Below, one piece after another: positions 18,839 through 22,423 of a DNA stretch of 22,423 nt (its first letter is position 1; every line of letters begins with the position of its first letter). The position numbers and the translations under genes were made by a program. Source of the stretch: Chara braunii (lineage: Eukaryota; Streptophyta; Charophyceae; Charales; Characeae); NCBI GenBank assembly GCA_003427395.1, contig BFEA01000472.1, forward strand, positions 106,798 to 129,220, written 5' to 3'. Below the pieces are notes generated by a model, which worked only from the letters and a program-made list of their open reading frames with translations, ran no database searches and had not been told where the DNA came from.

Positions 18839-19440
18839 AGCCGTGCAGTCTTCTGCGGACTTGGAATCACAGACCACAGCTACGGACCGCACGGAATGGG
18901 ATTCTGATGTAGATGAGCTGCCCCGCCGCGAGCCAGGTGAAACCGACGATGCCTGCATAGGCCGCATGAACTCCGTTATTGAGGAGCTCGAGAGCAGACT
19001 GGCCGCGATTACCGCCGCTCGCAAGAAGAGGGAAGCAGAGGCAGAGGAGGCTCGCCGCTTGGCAGAAGATGAGCAGCTGCAGCACACAGGGCTCCGCAGA
19101 TTACTTTGCCGGTATCTGTGGCAGGGAACAAGGGACAGCCAGAGCAACAACATGTGGTGGCTGCAAACTTGCCGGCCACCGATATTTTGGACCATGCTGC
19201 TACCTCGAACAATGGTGACACAGTAGCAGCACCCCGGAGATGTGATTTTACGCCCAAGTGCAACGACACAGGCAAGAAGAAGGCGTCCACCTCATCATCA
19301 TTTTCCGGGATCGGCACCCAATACGGCATCTCCGAGGCTGCACACCGGATGTGGATGAAATACAAGTATCACTTGTGGTGCAACGGCGACGACGATGAGA
19401 TCGCCGCTGGTGTTAACCGTTTGGAAAACTAAGTCCCGCC
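18834..19440 (+). pseudogene. gag-like N-terminal region (element D)
   Basis: The frame from ATG at 18834 encodes an acidic start (EWDSDVDELPRREPGE) and then a clear coiled coil, VIEELESRLAAITAARKKRE to EARRLAEDEQL (residues about 46-83). Such N-terminal coiled coils are common in gag of plant and algal Ty3/gypsy elements. Past about 19085 the frame loses this character. A neighbouring frame (19106-19432) continues with ASTSSSFSGIGTQYGISEAA and HRMWMKYKYHLWCNGDDD before a stop. The gag assignment is inferred from the coil and from the protease-like region downstream. It could instead be another coiled-coil gene fragment. Confidence 0.5.
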
Positions 19441-20038
19441 GGGAGTGGTACAACTACACTCCCGATGCTGGCGGATCAGGCCGCCTCGTGAGCAGCCACA
19501 CTTGTGTCCAAGGCACATGCAGAAGTCGTGAGTCCTCTCTTCTGTTCTTGCGAGGACCTCGCTGCCGGGCTAGTTCCACAGCTGGGCCCCATTGTTCAAG
19601 GACGAATACCCGTCACGTCTGCGGTTTCCTCTCCATCCGTTCACAGTTCGACTTCGACGCTTTCGACTTCTTCAGGGGATTCCGCGTGTGAGTTCAACTT
19701 GGAGGACATGGACCCATTCGCACCCAAGGATTTCACTTGCTTGCCTTTCCCTACGAGCTGCTCACCGGGACCACATCGCGCCACAGGTTGCGCCCATTCA
19801 CACATGTACTTATCCTTCTATGCACCGCCAACTTTGCCGACAGACGACGGAATTGCGGTGGCCGACCTTCTTGATTATTTTATGAAGGTCGGGCGAGTTC
19901 GCATGCGGAAGCACGATCACAGCTACGTACCGATCCTTCCAGTCCGCGTCCCTTTACGGCAAGCGTCCTGCAGCGCTTCGCTGGTTTGCGGAGTGACTCG
20001 CGATTTCAGCCATCAGCCGTTCATTCAAAGCGCTGGCC
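19441..20038 (+). pseudogene. gag/protease middle region (element D)
   Basis: The longest frame (19504-20088, 194 codons) is rich in Ser, Thr and Pro at first, then contains CEFNLEDMDPFAPKDFT and DDGIAVADLLDYFMKVGRVR. I recognise no domain with certainty. Its position between the coiled coil and the protease-like end fits a decayed capsid and spacer region of a gag polyprotein. Frames shift near 19990. Confidence 0.4.
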
Positions 20039-20395
20039 TTGGCACACAAGCTTGGAGGCAGTTTCACCCTGTGTCGATCATGGACTGACGTATCGACGAG
20101 GACACCATGCACTTTGCCTCCCATGAGTGCAAAGTCAGTCAATTTTGACGCATTAGACACGGACTTTGGTAATAGGAGGCCTTGGCTTCCTAGTGCGGAT
20201 CATACGGTCAACTTCCAAGGGCGGACGGTTACCGTTCATGACGCCTTGGGTATGGAAGTCCAGTGTACCTTCCCGTCTCCGCACCCTCCGATCGAGTGCC
20301 AAGATGTTTCGGCCACACTTTTTTTTTCGGGGCCACTTGTGCTTACGCACAGTCGAGGAAGTCAGCCTCCATCTTTGTTTCACTTGTCACAGTGA
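20039..20395 (+). pseudogene. Protease C-terminal part and linker (element D)
   Basis: The frame contains KSVNFDALDTDF, RRPWLPSADHTVNFQGRTV, and CTFPSPHPPIECQDVSA. In many Ty3/gypsy elements the protease ends with a D-V-I-L-G-x-x-WL segment followed by a block on the pattern D-x-x-hydrophobic-x-R-x-hydrophobic-T. The WL-SADHTVNF-GRTVTV residues fit that pattern. The active-site Asp-Ser/Thr-Gly triplet is not visible upstream, so the front of the domain is lost or decayed. The frame ends with a stop at 20393-20395. Confidence 0.55.
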
Positions 20396-20920
20396 CCAAA
20401 TTTTCACCTATGGATACATTTTCTGATCCTCGCGTGCCTCGGTTACTCGACGAGTTTGTGGACGCCCTTCGTCATGGCGACCGACTCTTCACCTATGGAT
20501 TCGTTATCGGATTCTCGTGTGCATCGGCTACTCGACGAACTTGCAGATGTTCTTGTTTCATTTCGTCGCGGCGACCGACTTTTCACCTCTGCGGATCCAT
20601 TTTTGGATCTTGCGTGCCTCAGTTAAGCGACACGTTTCTCATTTCACCCCGTCAAAGCGACCGACTTTCGTCTACGGATCCGTTTTCGGATCTTACATGC
20701 ATCGGTTCCTCAACGACGTTCTTGTTTCATTTTGTTGCAGCGACCGACTCTTCACCTGCGGGTTCGTTCACGGGTTTGCGGGCCTTGGTTACTCAACAAG
20801 TTTTGTACATTGATATTTTGGCCACGATTCTAAAGGTCACTGGTGCTTACAAGTGAACCAAGGGAATCAGACATTTGATTCCTTTCTTTCGTCATGAAGA
20901 CCGACTGTTCCCCACGTCTG
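20396..20920 (+). repeat. Amplified linker repeats, units of about 85-94 bp
   Basis: Units are anchored by gaccgact-ttcacct words: ttcacct-type starts at 20403, 20488, 20582, 20668, 20751 and a weaker one near 20908. The spacings are 85, 94, 86, 83 and about 157 (probably two units). Each unit continues with ggat-cc-tt, a tcg-t-gc-tc-ggtt-ctc block and ttcgtc-tgttctt. In one frame the first units read SPMDTFSDPRVPRLLDEF and then SPMDSLSDSRVHRLLDEL, like the LLD-F block that precedes RT in element C. So the pro-RT linker has been copied in tandem. Stops appear in the third unit. Confidence 0.7.
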
Positions 20921-21007
20921 CCTTTTCAACAAGTTGGGGGATGTTGTCATCCCTACCCACGGGATGCATTTCCAGCTCCGCCCTCGCCATAGCTTGGCTT
21001 TTTCAAC
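20921..21007 (+). other. Short stretch between linker repeats and PPT
   Basis: Only about 90 bases separate the repeat array from the polypurine tract. No RT, RNase H or integrase sequence is present, so element D lacks its replication enzymes here. Confidence 0.6.
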
Positions 21008-21017
21008 GAGGGGGGGG
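21008..21017 (+). other. Polypurine tract before LTR
   Basis: The run gaggggggggg-type purine tract (eight G after GA) directly precedes TGTAGC. The position matches the priming site of plus-strand synthesis left of a 3' LTR. Confidence 0.65.
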
Positions 21018-21055
21018 TGTAGCATGCAGAGGCCGCTACACAGGCCCTGTTTGGG

Positions 21056-21329
21056 GGGCCGTCGGTTGTTCCAGGCCCCCAGGCCGCGCACCCATTCTTG
21101 GTGAGTGACCTGGAGGCCCACTGCCATTTCCCAGGCCAGGCACCTCTGAAACGGTTTTCACCTGTTAACAGTAGCGAATGCAGATCCCAAAGACAGGGCC
21201 GTCGGTTGTTCCAGGGCCCCAGGCCGTGCACCCGTTCTTGGTGAGTGACCTGGAGGCCCACGGCCATTTCCCAGGCAAGGCACCTCTGAAACGGTTTTCA
21301 CCTGTTACCAGTAGCGAATGCAGATCCCA
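21056..21329 (+). repeat. Tandem duplication, period 140, in U3
   Basis: Copies lie at 21056-21189 and 21196-21329, both from gggccgtcggttgttccagg to gtagcgaatgcagatccca. They differ at few bases, so the duplication is younger than much of the surrounding decay. Copies of U3 segments can change promoter strength in LTR elements; that role is inference. Confidence 0.95.
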
Positions 21330-21524
21330 GGGCTCGATCCCTAGACTTTACCTTACCTGTGTACATCACCTGCGTCGAGCCCAGGAGTCGAACCCACGAC
21401 CTGCGTCTGTTCCCACAGTTGGTAGACTGTCGTAGGGTCTGTAGGAGGTAGGGGTTCGATCTGTAGACCTGTCGAGTAGAGGTCTTAGGAAGTTGTAGAA
21501 GTCGTAGCTGTAGGGTTTCTGAAG

Positions 21525-21579
21525 GGTCAAGGTCGTGGCTGCTACAGTCCGGAAAGGTCAAGGTCGTAGCTGCTACAGT
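21525..21579 (+). repeat. Direct repeat, period 31, in U3
   Basis: The word ggtcaaggtcgt-gctgctacagt occurs at 21525-21548 and 21556-21579 with one base changed. A looser relative (agaagtcgtagctgtagggt) lies just upstream near 21497. Confidence 0.85.
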
Positions 21580-21775
21580 GTCCGAAAGGCCAGGACTAAA
21601 GTTTCCAGAAAGTCCTAGTAGTGGCCTTTCGAAGCTGCTCACGTTTAGACTGAGGCGAGTGGGCAAGTGGTGGAGTCTACCCGTGCTGAGTCAGCAGTCC
21701 CAGTCCCAGTCAGTCCTAGTCCAGTCAAGCAAGTACGGTATGGGATGGGAAAGGGCCAGATTAACGAGCTACAGA

Positions 21776-21786
21776 AGTATAAATCA
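21776..21786 (+). promoter_or_regulatory. TATA box of LTR promoter
   Basis: The sequence agtataaatca is a good Pol II TATA match, placed about 440 bases before the LTR end. This fits the promoter of an LTR whose RNA would start near 21810. Confidence 0.55.
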
Positions 21787-22221
21787 AAGGGCAGCGCCCA
21801 GCCATTCATCCATTCCTGCGTGAGCCATGCGGAAGCGCTGCCACAGCGACTTGTGCGAGGTGGTCTGCAGTGAGCCCGAAGACGAAGTGGGCGAGAAGGA
21901 GAGTTAGCCATAGCGATAGTGGTAGCAGCGGCCATAGCCGCCATAGTTGTAGAAGTGTGTGAGCGTGCGTGTGTACAGAGTGATGCGTGTGGGATATCCA
22001 GGGTGATCTTGAGTTGAGTGCGTGTGAACAGTGGAGTTGGGTGAGTGACGAACAGAGACTTGTACAAGCGCTGATGCGCAATAGCCAATTGAAGCGAGCT
22101 TCTATCTGACTCTGTTCGGAGCCACCATATCTCTGAGTTTTGAGTGGGCGCTTGTCGCCAGTTTGCTGTGTTCCTGTTTACATGCATGCGAAGTGTGGAT
22201 GAAAGTGAGTCTGATTGCAAT

Positions 22222-22233
22222 TGGTATCAGAGC
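22222..22233 (+). other. Primer-binding site, initiator-Met tRNA
   Basis: The sequence tggtatcagagc is an exact match to the widespread plant LTR-retrotransposon site complementary to the 3' end of initiator-Met tRNA. It lies two bases after the TG...CA LTR and marks the start of an internal region that runs off the window. Confidence 0.88.
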
Positions 22234-22333
22234 TGGTACCTGCTGTTCCACGCACCATCGCCGTTGAGGAGAAGTCCGCCATAGCTGACCAGCGGAGGAA
22301 GAAGGACGTCGCGCGTACCTGCAAGAAGACAAC

Positions 22334-22335
<2 letters not shown>

Positions 22336-22423
<88 letters not shown>
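22336..22423 (+). repeat. (GA)n microsatellite at window end
   Basis: About 44 uninterrupted GA units run to the last base, about 100 bases after the primer-binding site. The tract lies in what would be the leader or early gag of the following element. Confidence 0.97.

Larger units (their letters stand above)
21018..22219 (+). repeat. LTR with PPT on left and PBS on right
   Basis: It starts TGTAGCATGC after the polypurine tract and ends GATTGCA two bases before a perfect primer-binding site. This gives TG...CA ends and 1202 bases. A TATA box (tataaat, 21778-21784) divides a long U3 from R-U5, with transcription expected to begin about 30 bases later. U3 contains a 140-bp-period duplication and a 31-bp-period duplication, listed separately. 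It is unrelated to the LTRs of elements B and C. It can be read as the 3' LTR of element D, the 5' LTR of an element running out of the window, or both. Confidence 0.7.

Noticed and set aside
21360-21470. tRNA-like A and B box words (agttggtagac, gggttcga, and gtcgaaccc on the other strand)
   Set aside because: The arms do not pair into a cloverleaf and the words point in conflicting directions. A decayed tRNA-derived SINE is possible but not supported.
21645-22220. Minus-strand frame of 191 codons inside the LTR
   Set aside because: It runs antisense through the LTR promoter and R-U5 region, with low-complexity residues and no domain.
1-22423. CRISPR array, bacterial operon, phage or defence system
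   Set aside because: Repeats here are diverged, irregular or microsatellite-like, with no spacer pattern and no associated genes; the content is eukaryotic retroelements.

Overview
This window looks like a repeat-rich, gene-poor stretch of a nuclear genome from the plant lineage. The signs are degraded Ty3/gypsy (chromovirus-type) retrotransposons, primer-binding sites of the initiator-Met tRNA type common in plant LTR elements, a U6 snRNA-derived retropseudogene, many microsatellites and one assembly gap (10459-10888). A streptophyte alga with a large genome is possible, but the sequence alone does not fix the species. I find no intact host protein gene, no tRNA or rRNA gene, and no bacterial-type operon.

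Layout. 1-1949: no gene; a long imperfect palindrome near 187-290, several local direct repeats, and one copy of a diverged dispersed repeat (about 690-1030). 1950-2050: U6 snRNA-like copy flanked by 17-base target-site duplications, so a LINE-style retroposed pseudogene. 2080-3600: no recognisable gene, with a second copy of the dispersed repeat at about 3320-3605. 3650-4985 (minus strand): integrase remnant of Ty3/gypsy element A, broken by stops and frameshifts and containing nested duplications. 5200-6540: nothing recognisable. 6545-9620 (plus): 3' part of element B, comprising the RNase H end, integrase, a degraded chromodomain, a polypurine tract and a complete 3' LTR of about 1245 bp. 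9621-10888: AT-rich unassigned DNA, simple repeats and the gap. 10889-18180 (plus): element C, of the same family as B: 5' LTR (first bases inside the gap), primer-binding site, leader, gag, protease, reverse transcriptase, RNase H with its core deleted, and an integrase with an internal deletion; no 3' LTR is seen. 18230-21017: leader-like DNA and a gag/protease-only element D of another family, with a tandemly amplified linker and no RT, RNase H or integrase, ending in a polypurine tract. 21018-22219: an LTR with a polypurine tract on its left and a perfect Met-type primer-binding site on its right, so it may serve two elements. 22336-22423: a (GA)n tract that runs off the window.

The coding pieces are all fossils of polyproteins that once supplied capsid, protease, reverse transcription and integration functions. 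None has an open frame long enough to work. The most informative observations are the retroposed U6 copy, the amplified pro-RT linker in the gag-only element, the PPT-LTR-PBS arrangement with a duplicated U3 block, and the head-to-tail arrangement of B and C.
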